NCBI RefSeq assembly: GCF_003096675.1
Contig: NZ_QEKW01000001.1
Span: 868,001 to 932,000, forward strand
Reading direction: 5' to 3'
Length of the DNA: 64,000 bases
Source of the DNA: Actinomycetospora cinnamomea
GTDB taxonomy: Bacteria; Actinomycetota; Actinomycetes; Mycobacteriales; Pseudonocardiaceae
In this document: positions 36,573 to 44,733 of the stretch, in pieces
Layout: every line of letters begins with the position of its first letter
Position numbering within the stretch: the stretch's first letter is position 1
The notes under the pieces: generated by a model
The model's database searches: none
Seen by the model: the letters and a program-made list of their open reading frames with translations, nothing else
What the model was told of the DNA's origin: nothing
Made by a program: the position numbers and the translations under genes

Positions 36573-37268
36573 TCACGGGGCCGTCTCCCGCAGCACGTAG
36601 CCCACACCGCGGACGGTGTGGATCACCCGCGGCTCGCCCTCCGCCTCGGTCTTGCGCCGCAGGTAGCCGACGTAGACCTCGAGGGCGTTGCCCGTGGTCG
36701 GGAAGTCGTAGCCCCAGACGTCCTCGAGGATGCGGCTGCGCGTGAGCACGCGACGCGGGTTGGCCATGAACAGCTCGAGCAGCGAGAACTCGGTGCGGGT
36801 CAGGCTGATCGGGCGCTCGCCACGGCGTACCTCGCGCGTCACGGGGTCCAGCGAGAGGTCGCCGAAGCGCAGCGGCTCGGGATCGGGGGCGCCGCCCCGG
36901 TCGTCGGGCGTGGTCCGGCGCAGCAGGGCCCGCAGCCGGGCCAGGAGCTCCTCGAGGGCGAAGGGCTTGGCCAGGTAGTCGTCGGCGCCCGCGTCGAGGC
37001 CCGCGACGCGGTCCGAGACCGCCTCACGCGCGGTGAGCACGAGCACGGGGATGTCGTCGCCCGCATTGCGCAGCCGCCGGCACACCTCGAGCCCGTCGAC
37101 CCGCGGCATCATCACGTCGAGCACGAGGGCGTCGGGCCGCTGACCCTCGATGGCGTCCAGCGCCTGCTGCCCGTCGGCGGCGAGCTCGACCTGGTAGCCG
37201 TTGAACGCCAGCGAGCGGCGCAGCGAGTCGCGCACCGCCCGGTCGTCGTCCGCGACGAGGATCCGCAT
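36573..37268 (-). CDS. mprA: OmpR-family response regulator (MprA-like)
   Basis: A 231-residue two-domain regulator. The receiver has the acidic pocket DDD near residues 7-9, phospho-acceptor D51 (LVLDVMMP) and K101 (DDYLAKPF); the C-terminal winged helix includes [34 protein letters not shown] and the [24 protein letters not shown] ending. It is very similar to mycobacterial MprA, which controls envelope-stress genes including pepD. Direct repeats immediately upstream suggest autoregulation. Confidence 0.93.
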   Translation of the reverse strand: MRILVADDDRAVRDSLRRSLAFNGYQVELAADGQQALDAIEGQRPDALVLDVMMPRVDGLEVCRRLRNAGDDIPVLVLTAREAVSDRVAGLDAGADDYLAKPFALEELLARLRALLRRTTPDDRGGAPDPEPLRFGDLSLDPVTREVRRGERPISLTRTEFSLLELFMANPRRVLTRSRILEDVWGYDFPTTGNALEVYVGYLRRKTEAEGEPRVIHTVRGVGYVLRETAP

Positions 37269-37290
37269 GGTGCCCAGTGTGGCGTCACGG

Positions 37291-37309
37291 CCTGAGACAT
37301 CCCTGAGAC
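37291..37309 (-). promoter_or_regulatory. Direct repeats upstream of mprA, candidate MprA box
   Basis: CCTGAGAC occurs at 37291-37298 and again at 37302-37309, reading GTCTCAGG twice toward mprA with an 11-base period, 23 bases upstream of its ATG. OmpR-family regulators bind tandem direct repeats one helical turn apart, and MprA boxes are described as two 8-base direct sub-motifs, so autoregulation is likely. Confidence 0.6.
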
Positions 37310-37489
37310 GATCGCCCGGTGCTCACCCGACCGGGGCAGCCGGTGACGGCGGGGAGTGGTGCCGCGATGCCCGGTTCGTCGTGAGACCGGATCGACACCA
37401 CACGACACGCAACCGGATCACTCCCCCCACGTCTCGGACGGGGAGGATGTCGGGGCAGGATCTCCCGGATCGGGGACGAGGGGGACGGT

Positions 37490-38707
37490 GTGGCGAGGAC
37501 GGAGCGCGGCCGGACGGGGCCGGAGCGACCGTGGCGATGGCTCGATCGGGCGTGGAGGGCGCCACTCGCGGTGCTGCTGGCGCTGCTCGCCCTCGTGGGT
37601 GGCTGCAGCGCGATCCCCGGGGGCTCCGCTCCACCGCCGCCCGTCACCCTGGCCGCCTCCGTGGGCCCGGGCGCGGTCGACGTCGCGCCGGTCGAGCCCC
37701 TCGTCGTGTCCGCTGCCGGTGGCCGGCTGACCTCGGTGACCGTCACCCCGGCCGGCGGTGCCCCGCTGACGGGCACGCTCGACCCGTCGGGCACCCGCTG
37801 GACCAGCGCGACACTCGCCTACGACACCGAGTACCGCGTGCAGGCCGCCGGCGTCGACGAGCGCGGTACCCCGGGTGCCCCGCTCGACCAGACCTTCCGG
37901 ACCGTCGCTCCCGAGCAGACCCTGGAGATCGAGAGCATCCGGCCCACCGACGGCCAGACCGTCGGCATCGCCATGCCGGTCTCGATCACCTTCGACGCGC
38001 CGGTCAGCGACCGGGCCGCCGTCGAGCGGCGCGTCTCGGTGACCACCTCCGTGCCCACCGAGGGCTCGTTCCGCTGGATGTCCGACGAGCAGCTGAACTG
38101 GCGACCCAAGGAGTACTGGCGGCCGGGCACGCAGGTCAGCGTCCAGGCGCGGCTGTTCGGCGTCGACGGCGGCGAGGGCCTCTACGGCGCCGAGGACCGG
38201 TCGTTCGCCTTCACCATCGGCCGCGACCAGCGGGCCCGGGGCGACGTCAACGAGCACACGCTCGTGCTCTACCAGGACGGCCAGGAGCTGCGGACCCTGC
38301 CCGCCTCGTACGGCCGTGACGTCTACCCGACGCAGTACGGCGTGCACGTCGCGTTCGAGAAGCACGAGGTCAAGAGGATGCGCTCGGACACGTGGGGCGG
38401 CCCCGGCGAGGGCCAGCCCGGCTTCTACGACGAGAACCTGCCGCTGGCGGTGCGCATCTCCAACAACGGCGAGTTCGTGCACGTCAACCCGGACACGGTG
38501 CGCCAGCAGGGCCGCAGCAACGTCTCGCACGGCTGCGTCAACCTGTCGCCGGCCAACGGACGCTTCTTCTACGACTGGGTGCAGATGGGCGACCCGGTGG
38601 AGATCGTGGGCTCCAGCCGCCCGCTGACGACCCGCGACGGGGACATCGCCGACTGGACGATCCCGTGGGAGGAGTACCGCCAGGGCTCGGCGCTGGCCTC
38701 CGCGTAG
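37490..38707 (+). CDS. Lipoprotein L,D-transpeptidase (LdtMt2-like)
   Basis: A 405-residue envelope enzyme forming 3-3 cross-links in peptidoglycan. The signal peptide ends in lipobox LALVGGC with lipidated C39; two immunoglobulin-like domains follow (about 50-140 and 140-245), then a YkuD catalytic domain with H347 and nucleophile C349 in SNVSHGCVNLS. The C-terminal tail WTIPWEEYRQGSALASA resembles LdtMt2. GTG 37490 follows a GGGGGA ribosome site. Lipid anchoring places it on the outer face of the cell membrane. Confidence 0.92.
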   Translation: MARTERGRTGPERPWRWLDRAWRAPLAVLLALLALVGGCSAIPGGSAPPPPVTLAASVGPGAVDVAPVEPLVVSAAGGRLTSVTVTPAGGAPLTGTLDPSGTRWTSATLAYDTEYRVQAAGVDERGTPGAPLDQTFRTVAPEQTLEIESIRPTDGQTVGIAMPVSITFDAPVSDRAAVERRVSVTTSVPTEGSFRWMSDEQLNWRPKEYWRPGTQVSVQARLFGVDGGEGLYGAEDRSFAFTIGRDQRARGDVNEHTLVLYQDGQELRTLPASYGRDVYPTQYGVHVAFEKHEVKRMRSDTWGGPGEGQPGFYDENLPLAVRISNNGEFVHVNPDTVRQQGRSNVSHGCVNLSPANGRFFYDWVQMGDPVEIVGSSRPLTTRDGDIADWTIPWEEYRQGSALASA

Positions 38708-38717
38708 GGACCCCGCC

Positions 38718-38780
38718 GACGGGGAGCGAGGGTCGCCTCCGCTGCGTGGCACGCAGCCGGGGTGACCCTCGCTCCCCGTC
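38718..38780. terminator. Nested hairpin between convergent genes
   Basis: Outer arms of 17 bases (38718-38734 and 38764-38780) are exact complements, and an inner perfect stem GCTGCGT/ACGCAGC (38741-38747 and 38751-38757) with a three-base loop sits between them. It lies between the L,D-transpeptidase stop and the stop of the convergent gene at 38798. Confidence 0.8.
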
Positions 38781-38797
38781 GAGCGGGGCCCGGCAGG

Positions 38798-39373
38798 TCA
38801 GAACTCGGCGCGGACCAGGCCGAGCACCTCGGCGCGCCAGTCGGCGTAGGCCTTGCCGATCGCCTCGCGGTTGCCGGTCTGCACCGGGGTCGACGAGCCC
38901 TCGGGCTCGGGACCGTCGATCTTCGCGGCGATGTCCGCCCCGCTCCAGTCCGGCCCGGCGGTGCGCACGCGCAGGTGGGCCGGCGCCCGCTCGGCGCGCA
39001 GGGCGTGGGCGAGCACCCGCATCAGCGCGGTGCGGGCCTGCTGGTCGTCGGGGGCGTCGATGTCGACGTTGGTCTGCCCGCCGACCAGGATCACCGTCGC
39101 CGAGTCCGCGAGGTGGGGCAGGACGGTCTCGGCGGCGCGGAAGCGGGACAGCAGCCCCTCGGAGAGGAACTGCTCCACCCGCGAGACCAGGCTGCCGCTC
39201 CGCGGGGTCATCGCGACCGGGAGCTGCACGTAGGCGTCGAACGTCGTGTCACGCACCGCCTCGCCCAGCCGGTCGAGGGTGTCGACCACCGTCGTCTCCG
39301 CCCCCGTCGCCCGGATGGCCTCGGCCACCTCGTTCAGTCGCTCCCCGCCGCCGGTCACCAGCACGCTCGTCAT
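38798..39373 (-). CDS. Rossmann-fold (SDR-like) protein of unknown function
   Basis: A 191-residue protein starting MTSVLVTGGGERLNEVAEAIR, which has a glycine-rich nucleotide loop, and containing VILVGGQTNVDIDAPDDQQART. The typical YxxxK catalytic pair of SDRs is absent, so it is probably a degenerate or regulatory SDR relative. It is followed downstream only by the nested terminator. Function unknown. Confidence 0.65.
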   Translation of the reverse strand: MTSVLVTGGGERLNEVAEAIRATGAETTVVDTLDRLGEAVRDTTFDAYVQLPVAMTPRSGSLVSRVEQFLSEGLLSRFRAAETVLPHLADSATVILVGGQTNVDIDAPDDQQARTALMRVLAHALRAERAPAHLRVRTAGPDWSGADIAAKIDGPEPEGSSTPVQTGNREAIGKAYADWRAEVLGLVRAEF

Positions 39374-39384
39374 GGCGCGTGACC

Positions 39385-40401
39385 CTAATCGGGCGGGCGG
39401 GGCTCCGGCAGGAGTGATCGATCGAGCTGACGCGGATCACGGGTCGCGTAGAGGGCCACCACCCGCGCCGCGGCCGCGGCCATCTCGTCGCGGAGCTCCG
39501 GCGGCTCGAACACCTCGACGGCCTCCGCGTACCCCAGCAGCGCGGCCCGGGCGGCGAGCAGCGAGCGGAACGGGGCGACGAGGTGCTCGCGGCCGTCGGG
39601 CGCGGTGTTCTCGGTGCGCCACGGCCCGGCGAGCACGGCGAGGGGGACGCGGCGCAGCGTCCCCGCCCACGCCGGGTCCACGAGCACCCGCACCTCGACC
39701 TCCGCGCTCGGCGCCTCCAGACGGTCCCGCAGCTCGGCCCACACCTCCGCGAGGTCCCGCTCGTCGGGCCGGCGCGCGGGCACGCCGGTGGCGGCGACCT
39801 CGCGCACCCGGCTGACCCGGTACATCTTCGGCGTCCCGCGGTGGGCGGCCACGAGGTACCAGGTGCCGGCCTTGCTGACCAGGCCGTACGGGTCGACGGT
39901 GCGCCACGTCGCCGTGGCCGCGTCCCCGGTGGCGTAGCGCAGGCGCACCCGCTCGTCGGCCACGAGCGCGGCGTCGAGGCCGGCCAGCGCGGGGAGGTCC
40001 TCGGGCGCCCGCCGCCAGCCCTGGTGCTCGACGAGCAGGCGCCGCCGCGCGCGGTCGACGCCGGGGCGCCGGGCCTCGGGCAGGGCGGCCAGCAGCTTGC
40101 GCGACGCCGAGGCGAGCGCCGGGCCCAGCACCCCGCCGTCGGCGGACGAGCCGAGCGCCACGAGGGCCCGCACCTCCTCGTCGGTCATGCCCGTGACGTC
40201 GGTGCGGTAGCCCTCGACGAGGACGACCCCGCCGCGCCGCCCGCGCTCGCAGTACACGGGCACCCCGGCCGCCGAGAGGGCCTCGACGTCGCGGTGCACG
40301 GTGCGCGTCGAGACCTCGAGCCGCCGGGCGATCTCGGGTGCGGGCAGGCGCCCGTGGGTCTGCAGGAGCAGCAGGGTGGCGAGCAGCCGGTCCGAGCGCA
40401 C
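39385..40401 (-). CDS. WYL-domain transcriptional regulator (YafY/DeoR-type HTH)
   Basis: A 338-residue regulator with an N-terminal HTH (SDRLLATLLLLQTHGRLPAPEIARRLEVSTRTVHRDVEALS, shown here in two parts: about residues 2-22 and 23-43) and a WYL ligand-binding domain (VDPYGLVSKAGTWYLVAAHR). GTG 40401 starts the HTH. It is divergent from the DinB/maleylpyruvate isomerase-like gene; the 87 bases between contain the small palindrome ACACGTGT, a possible operator. Ligand unknown. Confidence 0.85.
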   Translation of the reverse strand: MRSDRLLATLLLLQTHGRLPAPEIARRLEVSTRTVHRDVEALSAAGVPVYCERGRRGGVVLVEGYRTDVTGMTDEEVRALVALGSSADGGVLGPALASASRKLLAALPEARRPGVDRARRRLLVEHQGWRRAPEDLPALAGLDAALVADERVRLRYATGDAATATWRTVDPYGLVSKAGTWYLVAAHRGTPKMYRVSRVREVAATGVPARRPDERDLAEVWAELRDRLEAPSAEVEVRVLVDPAWAGTLRRVPLAVLAGPWRTENTAPDGREHLVAPFRSLLAARAALLGYAEAVEVFEPPELRDEMAAAAARVVALYATRDPRQLDRSLLPEPRPPD

Positions 40402-40488
40402 GCCCCGAAGGATGCCCGAGAAACACGACAACACGTGTCCCGTATGGGGGCGCACGCTCTCCTCGACCCCGATCCGAGGAGGCTCCCG

Positions 40489-41112
40489 ATGACCGCTCCC
40501 GACCCCCGCCCGCTGCTGGCCCGCGCGCTCGACCAGGTCGGCACGCTCGTGGCCGACACCCCGCCCGACGCCCTCGACCGCCCCACGCCGTGCGACGGGT
40601 GGGACGTCCGCACGCTGCTGCGCCACCTCGTCGGCGTGCACCGCCGGGTCGGCCACGTCGGCACCGGCGGCCACTTCGCCGACGTCGACGCAGTGCCCGA
40701 GGTCGCCGACCACGACCTCGTCGCCGAGGTGCGCGCCGCGCGCGCCGAGCTCGAGCGGGTGTGGGGCCTCGACGGCGCCGACGACGCGGTGCTGGACCGC
40801 GAGCTGACGCTGCCCTGGGGCACCATGCCCGGCCGTCTCGCCGGGTTCGGCTACGTGCAGGAGCTCACCGTGCACGCGTGGGACCTGGCCGCGGCCACCG
40901 GCCGCACGGCCGCGCTCGACGACACGCTCGCCGCGGCGGTCGAGGAGGCGGCGCGCCGGATGGTGCCGGCGGAGACCCGCGGCGGCCCCGTGCCGTTCGG
41001 CCCGCCGGTGCCGGTGGCGCCCGACGCCGGGCCGTACGCCCGGCTGGTGGCCTGGCTGGGCCGCGACCCGGCGGCCGCCCGGACCGGCGAGCGGGCGCCC
41101 GCGCCGCGATGA
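40489..41112 (+). CDS. TIGR03086-type / maleylpyruvate isomerase N-terminal (DinB-like) protein
   Basis: A 207-residue four-helix-bundle protein. Metal-binding histidines are suggested by CDGWDVRTLLRHLVGVH and by ELTVHAWDLAAATG, both typical of the mycothiol-dependent maleylpyruvate isomerase/DinB group. The ATG at 40489 has AGGAGG eight bases upstream. It is probably controlled by the divergent WYL regulator rather than belonging to the nicotinate cluster that follows. The reaction is not assigned. Confidence 0.75.
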   Translation: MTAPDPRPLLARALDQVGTLVADTPPDALDRPTPCDGWDVRTLLRHLVGVHRRVGHVGTGGHFADVDAVPEVADHDLVAEVRAARAELERVWGLDGADDAVLDRELTLPWGTMPGRLAGFGYVQELTVHAWDLAAATGRTAALDDTLAAAVEEAARRMVPAETRGGPVPFGPPVPVAPDAGPYARLVAWLGRDPAAARTGERAPAPR

Positions 41113-41260
41113 GCCCGCTCCGTGACGTCGGCGACCCACCACCGTTCGATCCGGGCACGTACTGTCGGTGGTGGGGCGACGACGGGTGGTGCCCGGGGGA
41201 CCGTCCGCTCCGCGGTCGAGACCCTCCCCGGGCGGCACCGACGACCGGGCGAGGTGGGCC

Positions 41261-41770
41261 GTGACGAGGTCGACGAGCGGCGAGAGCACACGCACGCCTC
41301 CGCGCGGAAGGGTCAGCCCCGCCCCGCCGCCGGACCTGGTCGCCGCCCCGGGCTACGGGGCCCGCCGGCTGTACCAGGCCTACCTCGCGGCCTGGAGCCG
41401 TCACGTCGACGCCGTGCTCACCGGCCCGCAGTTCGCCGTGCTCTCGGCCATCCGCGCCTATCCCGACGCCGACCAGACGGCCCTCGCCGGTGCGGTCGCG
41501 CTGGACACGTCGACCATGGCCGACGTCTGCCGCCGCATGGAGCGCCGCGGCCTCATCACCCGCCACGCCGCGCCGCACGACGCCCGGGCGAAGGTCCTGG
41601 AGCTCACCGAGGAGGGCGCGGCGGCCCTGGCCGAGGTGTTCCGGCGGGCCCGTCGGCTCGACGAGGCGCTGCTCGAGGGCTGTCCCGCCGAGCTGCGTCC
41701 ACACCTGGCCTCCCTGTTCAACGACCTCGGGGCCCACTGGGAGGGCGTCGCCGAGCGCGACGAGCTCTGA
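41261..41770 (+). CDS. nicR: MarR-family regulator, probable NicR-type repressor of the nicotinate genes
   Basis: A 169-residue winged-helix protein: LTGPQFAVLSAIRAYPDADQTALAGAVALDTSTMADVCRRMERRGLITR, seen as helices at about residues 48-95, is the MarR DNA-binding core, followed by RAKVLELTEEGAA in the wing. GTG 41261 is chosen as the start. It is the only regulator inside the pathway cluster and lies directly upstream of nicC, as expected for NicR, the MarR-family 6-hydroxynicotinate-responsive repressor of nicC and nicX promoters in Pseudomonas putida. The role here is inferred from position and the shared element at 41863 and 53113. Confidence 0.68.
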   Translation: MTRSTSGESTRTPPRGRVSPAPPPDLVAAPGYGARRLYQAYLAAWSRHVDAVLTGPQFAVLSAIRAYPDADQTALAGAVALDTSTMADVCRRMERRGLITRHAAPHDARAKVLELTEEGAAALAEVFRRARRLDEALLEGCPAELRPHLASLFNDLGAHWEGVAERDEL

Positions 41771-41862
41771 GGGCCCGCCCGTCGGGCGAGCGCTCTCCGC
41801 CCCACGGCGCAGACACGGGGCCGTCTCTCGGTTACGGCCACATCTCGGGACCCCCGAGGGTA

Positions 41863-41893
41863 TTGCGTCCTCGGATAGTACGTGCTCGGATTG
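41863..41893 (+). promoter_or_regulatory. Shared 31-bp promoter/operator element, copy 1 (upstream of nicC)
   Basis: Starts TTGCGT, contains GGATAGTACGTG and ends CTCGGATTG; it is identical in 30 of 31 bases to the minus-strand element at 53113-53143 upstream of nicX. It can be read as a promoter (TTGCGT, 17 bases, TCGGAT). It contains two CTCGGAT direct repeats 15 bases apart and an imperfect inverted repeat AGTACGTGCT. It ends 41 bases before the nicC ATG. Probable binding site of the MarR-type NicR. Confidence 0.8.
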
Positions 41894-41934
41894 AACTCAC
41901 GCGGAAGCGAGCACGTCGCGAGGAGGTCGTCGAG

Positions 41935-43203
41935 ATGGCGAGCCAGTCGTTCGAGGTCACCGTCGTGGGGGGAGGCCTGGGCGGGCTCTGCGCGGCGCTG
42001 TCGCTGCGCCAGCGCGGCCTGCGCGTCACCGTCGTCGAGGCCGCGCCCGAGCTCGGCGAGATCGGCGCCGGCATCCAGACCGCGCCGAACGCCAGCCGCA
42101 TCCTCATCGGGTTGGGGCTGCGCCCGCAGCTCGAGGCGGTGCGCACCCAGCCCGAGGACCAGGTACGCCGCCGCTGGGCCGACGGCAGCATCATCGCCCA
42201 GCTGCCCCTCGGGCAGCGGGTGATCGACCAGTACGGCGCCCCCTACTGGCACTACCACCGCGCCGACCTGCACCGCGTCCTGCTCGACGCATGCGTCGAC
42301 CCGGACCTCCCGGGCCCGCTCGTCACGCTCCACACCGGCGCCAAGGTCACCGACCTCGACCGCACCGACCCACTGCGCCCGGTCGCGGTCGCCGAGGACG
42401 GCCGTCGCTTCACCGGCGACGTGCTCGTCGGCGCGGACGGCATCCGCTCCGCCGTGCGCGACCTCGCCGGGTTCGACGACACGCTGGTCTTCTCCGGCGA
42501 GATGGCCTACCGCGCCCTCATCCCCGGCGAGCTCATCGCCGCCGACCCGGCCACCCGCTTCCTCGTCGACCGCTACCACTCGACGATCTGGTACGGCCCG
42601 GACAAGCACCTGGTGCACTACGTCATCCGCGGCGGCGAGTACCTCAACGTCGTGGCCATCGTGCCGTGCTCCGACACGATCGCGCGCGACTGGAGCGGCC
42701 CGGCCACGCCCGAGCAGCTCGCGGCCGACTTCGCCGACTGGGACGACCGCGTGCCCGCGATGCTGGCGAAGGCCAAGCCCGAGGACGTCTCCCTGTGGGC
42801 GATGTACCGGCGCCGCCGCGACCCCGTGTGGGTCGACGGCCGGGTCGCCCTGCTCGGCGACGCCTGCCACGCCATGCTCCCCTACCAGGCCCAGGGCGCC
42901 TCGCAGTCGATGGAGGACGCCGCGGTGCTGGCCGAGGAGCTGGGCCGCGTGACCCGCGACGACATCGACGGCGCCCTCGTGCGCTACGTCGACCGGCGCG
43001 CGAAGCACGCGGGCATGGTGCAGGACGCCTCGCTGCAGAACATGTCCTTCTACCACCTGCCCGACGGCCCCGAGCAGCGCGAACGCGACGAGAAGCTGCG
43101 CCGTTTCGACGGGGAATCCGACGTGTCGTACGACTGGCTCTGGAACGGCAGCCCGTTGCACGACCCCGACACCGAGTCCATCCACTACCAGTTCGCCCGC
43201 TGA
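41935..43203 (+). CDS. nicC: FAD-dependent monooxygenase, probable 6-hydroxynicotinate 3-monooxygenase
   Basis: A 422-residue class A flavoprotein hydroxylase. FAD motifs are VTVVGGGLGGLCAALSL, the DG motif LVGADGIRSAVRDL, and GD motif VALLGDACHAMLPYQAQGA; YHRADLHRVLLDA is the conserved FAD-contact helix. By gene context it performs decarboxylative hydroxylation of 6-hydroxynicotinate to 2,5-dihydroxypyridine with NADH and O2. On sequence alone it could be called salicylate or 3-hydroxybenzoate hydroxylase. The ATG at 41935 has AGGAGG nine bases upstream. First gene of the rightward arm. Confidence 0.8.
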   Translation: MASQSFEVTVVGGGLGGLCAALSLRQRGLRVTVVEAAPELGEIGAGIQTAPNASRILIGLGLRPQLEAVRTQPEDQVRRRWADGSIIAQLPLGQRVIDQYGAPYWHYHRADLHRVLLDACVDPDLPGPLVTLHTGAKVTDLDRTDPLRPVAVAEDGRRFTGDVLVGADGIRSAVRDLAGFDDTLVFSGEMAYRALIPGELIAADPATRFLVDRYHSTIWYGPDKHLVHYVIRGGEYLNVVAIVPCSDTIARDWSGPATPEQLAADFADWDDRVPAMLAKAKPEDVSLWAMYRRRRDPVWVDGRVALLGDACHAMLPYQAQGASQSMEDAAVLAEELGRVTRDDIDGALVRYVDRRAKHAGMVQDASLQNMSFYHLPDGPEQRERDEKLRRFDGESDVSYDWLWNGSPLHDPDTESIHYQFAR

Positions 43204-43250
43204 CGCGCGGACCGAGAAGACCCCCACCCACCCGCGACGGGAGCGAACCC

Positions 43251-44654
43251 ATGCGCACCGGAGACCAGATCGTCCAGGACCTTCCCTGGCGCTGGGGCGT
43301 CCAAGGAAAGATCTTCCTCATCGGCGGCCTCGGCTACATGTTCGACGCCTGGGACGTCGCCCTCAACGGGTTCCTCACCCCGTTGGTGGGCACCGAGTTC
43401 GGGCTGACGCCGGCCCAGCGCGGCCTCGTCGCCACGGCCAACCTCATCGGCATGGCCGTCGGCGCCGTCGCCTGGGGCACCGTGGCCGACCGCATCGGCC
43501 GCAAGAAGGCCTTCAGCATCACGCTGCTGATCTTCGCGCTGTTCTCGGTGCTCGGGGCGGTCTCGCCGAACATCGAGTGGTTCCTGCTCCTGCGCTTCCT
43601 CGCCGGCGTCGGGCTCGGCGGCTGCATCCCCGTCGACTACGCCATCGTCAGCGAGTTCTCCCCCAAGCGGTCACGCGGCCGGGTGCTCGCGGCGATGGAC
43701 GGCTGGTGGCCGATCGGCGCCACGCTGGCCGGGGTCTCCGCGACACTGCTCGTCCCCGTCACCGGCAACTGGCGCTGGATGCTCGTGCTCATGATCCTGC
43801 CCGCGCTGCTGCTGTTCTGGGTTCGCCGCGGGGTGCCCGAGTCGCCGCTCTACCTCTCCCGCAAGGGCCGTGAGACCGAGGCCCGCGCCGTCATCGACGA
43901 CCTCGTCGCCCGCACCGGCGCGACCCCCGAGCCCTACGTGATCCCCGCGCCGGTCGAGGAGGACAAGCGCGGCGGCGCCTGGGCCGCCGCCGTCGACCAG
44001 CTGCGCCGCGTGTGGGCCTTCAACCCGCGGATCACCGCCGTCGCGTGGTCGCTGTTCATGTCGGTCATGCTCGTCTACTACGCCGCCCTGAGCTGGATGC
44101 CCTCGATCCTGCGCTCGCAGGGCTTCGGCCAGATCGCCGCCTTCGCCTCCACCACGCTGATGAACGCCCTGGGCATCGTCGGTGTCGCGATCTCGGTCCT
44201 CGTGGTCGACCGCTACGGCCGCAAGCGCGTCATCGCGATCTCGGGACCGCTCGCGGCGGCCACGCTGGTGGCGTTCTCGCTGCTGCTCGGTGCCCCGACG
44301 GCCGCCGTGGTCGCGATCGGCGCGTTCGGGCTCTTCGCCCTGATCGTCATCCCGGTCATGTACGCCTACGTCTCCGAGCTCTACCCGACCGAGCTGCGGG
44401 CCTCGGGCTTCGGCTGGGCCTCGTCGTCGAGCCGCGCGGTCACCGGCTTCGCCCCGCTGCTGTTCGGCAGCGTGCTCTGGCCCGTGCTCGGCCTGCCCCT
44501 GACGTTCACGCTGCTCGGGCTGCTGGTGCTCGGCGCCGTCGCCTTCATGTGGGTGGGCGCACCCGAGACCGCCGGCCGCGAGCTCGACCGGATCACCACC
44601 GACGTGCCGGACGCCTCCACCGGCACCGCCACCCCGGAGCGCGCGAGCTCCTGA
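43251..44654 (+). CDS. nicT: MFS transporter, probable nicotinate uptake permease
   Basis: A 467-residue, twelve-helix major facilitator protein of the sugar/metabolite:H+ symporter type. DRIGRKKAF after helix 2 and VDRYGRKRV after helix 8 are the repeated MFS loop motifs, and LNGFLTPLVGTEFGL is in helix 1. The ATG at 43251 follows GGGAG. Its place between nicC and the hydroxylase genes suggests import of nicotinate or 6-hydroxynicotinate. A large perfect hairpin follows the gene. Confidence 0.72.
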   Translation: MRTGDQIVQDLPWRWGVQGKIFLIGGLGYMFDAWDVALNGFLTPLVGTEFGLTPAQRGLVATANLIGMAVGAVAWGTVADRIGRKKAFSITLLIFALFSVLGAVSPNIEWFLLLRFLAGVGLGGCIPVDYAIVSEFSPKRSRGRVLAAMDGWWPIGATLAGVSATLLVPVTGNWRWMLVLMILPALLLFWVRRGVPESPLYLSRKGRETEARAVIDDLVARTGATPEPYVIPAPVEEDKRGGAWAAAVDQLRRVWAFNPRITAVAWSLFMSVMLVYYAALSWMPSILRSQGFGQIAAFASTTLMNALGIVGVAISVLVVDRYGRKRVIAISGPLAAATLVAFSLLLGAPTAAVVAIGAFGLFALIVIPVMYAYVSELYPTELRASGFGWASSSSRAVTGFAPLLFGSVLWPVLGLPLTFTLLGLLVLGAVAFMWVGAPETAGRELDRITTDVPDASTGTATPERASS

Positions 44655-44664
44655 CGCCCGCCGC

Positions 44665-44698
44665 ACGGCCGGGCCGGACACGCGTCCGGCCCGGCCGT
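44665..44698. terminator. Perfect 15-bp stem hairpin between transporter and hydroxylase genes
   Basis: Arms at 44665-44679 and 44684-44698 are exact complements around loop ACGC. It begins ten bases after the nicT stop and ends 36 bases before the hydroxylase FAD-subunit ATG. With no evident promoter between, it is likely a partial terminator or an mRNA processing/stability element within the operon. Confidence 0.7.
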
Positions 44699-44733
44699 CG
44701 CCGGATCCCCCACCCATCAGGGAGCGGAGAGAG

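Noticed and set aside
36573-37268. The MprA-like regulator and the MprB-like kinase as an ordinary adjacent operon
   Set aside because: They are on opposite strands about 1.9 kb apart with two other genes between them.
40489-41112. The maleylpyruvate isomerase-like gene as part of the nicotinate pathway
   Set aside because: The maleamate pathway needs no maleylpyruvate isomerase, the gene is divergent from a WYL regulator, and the shared 31-bp element lies after it.
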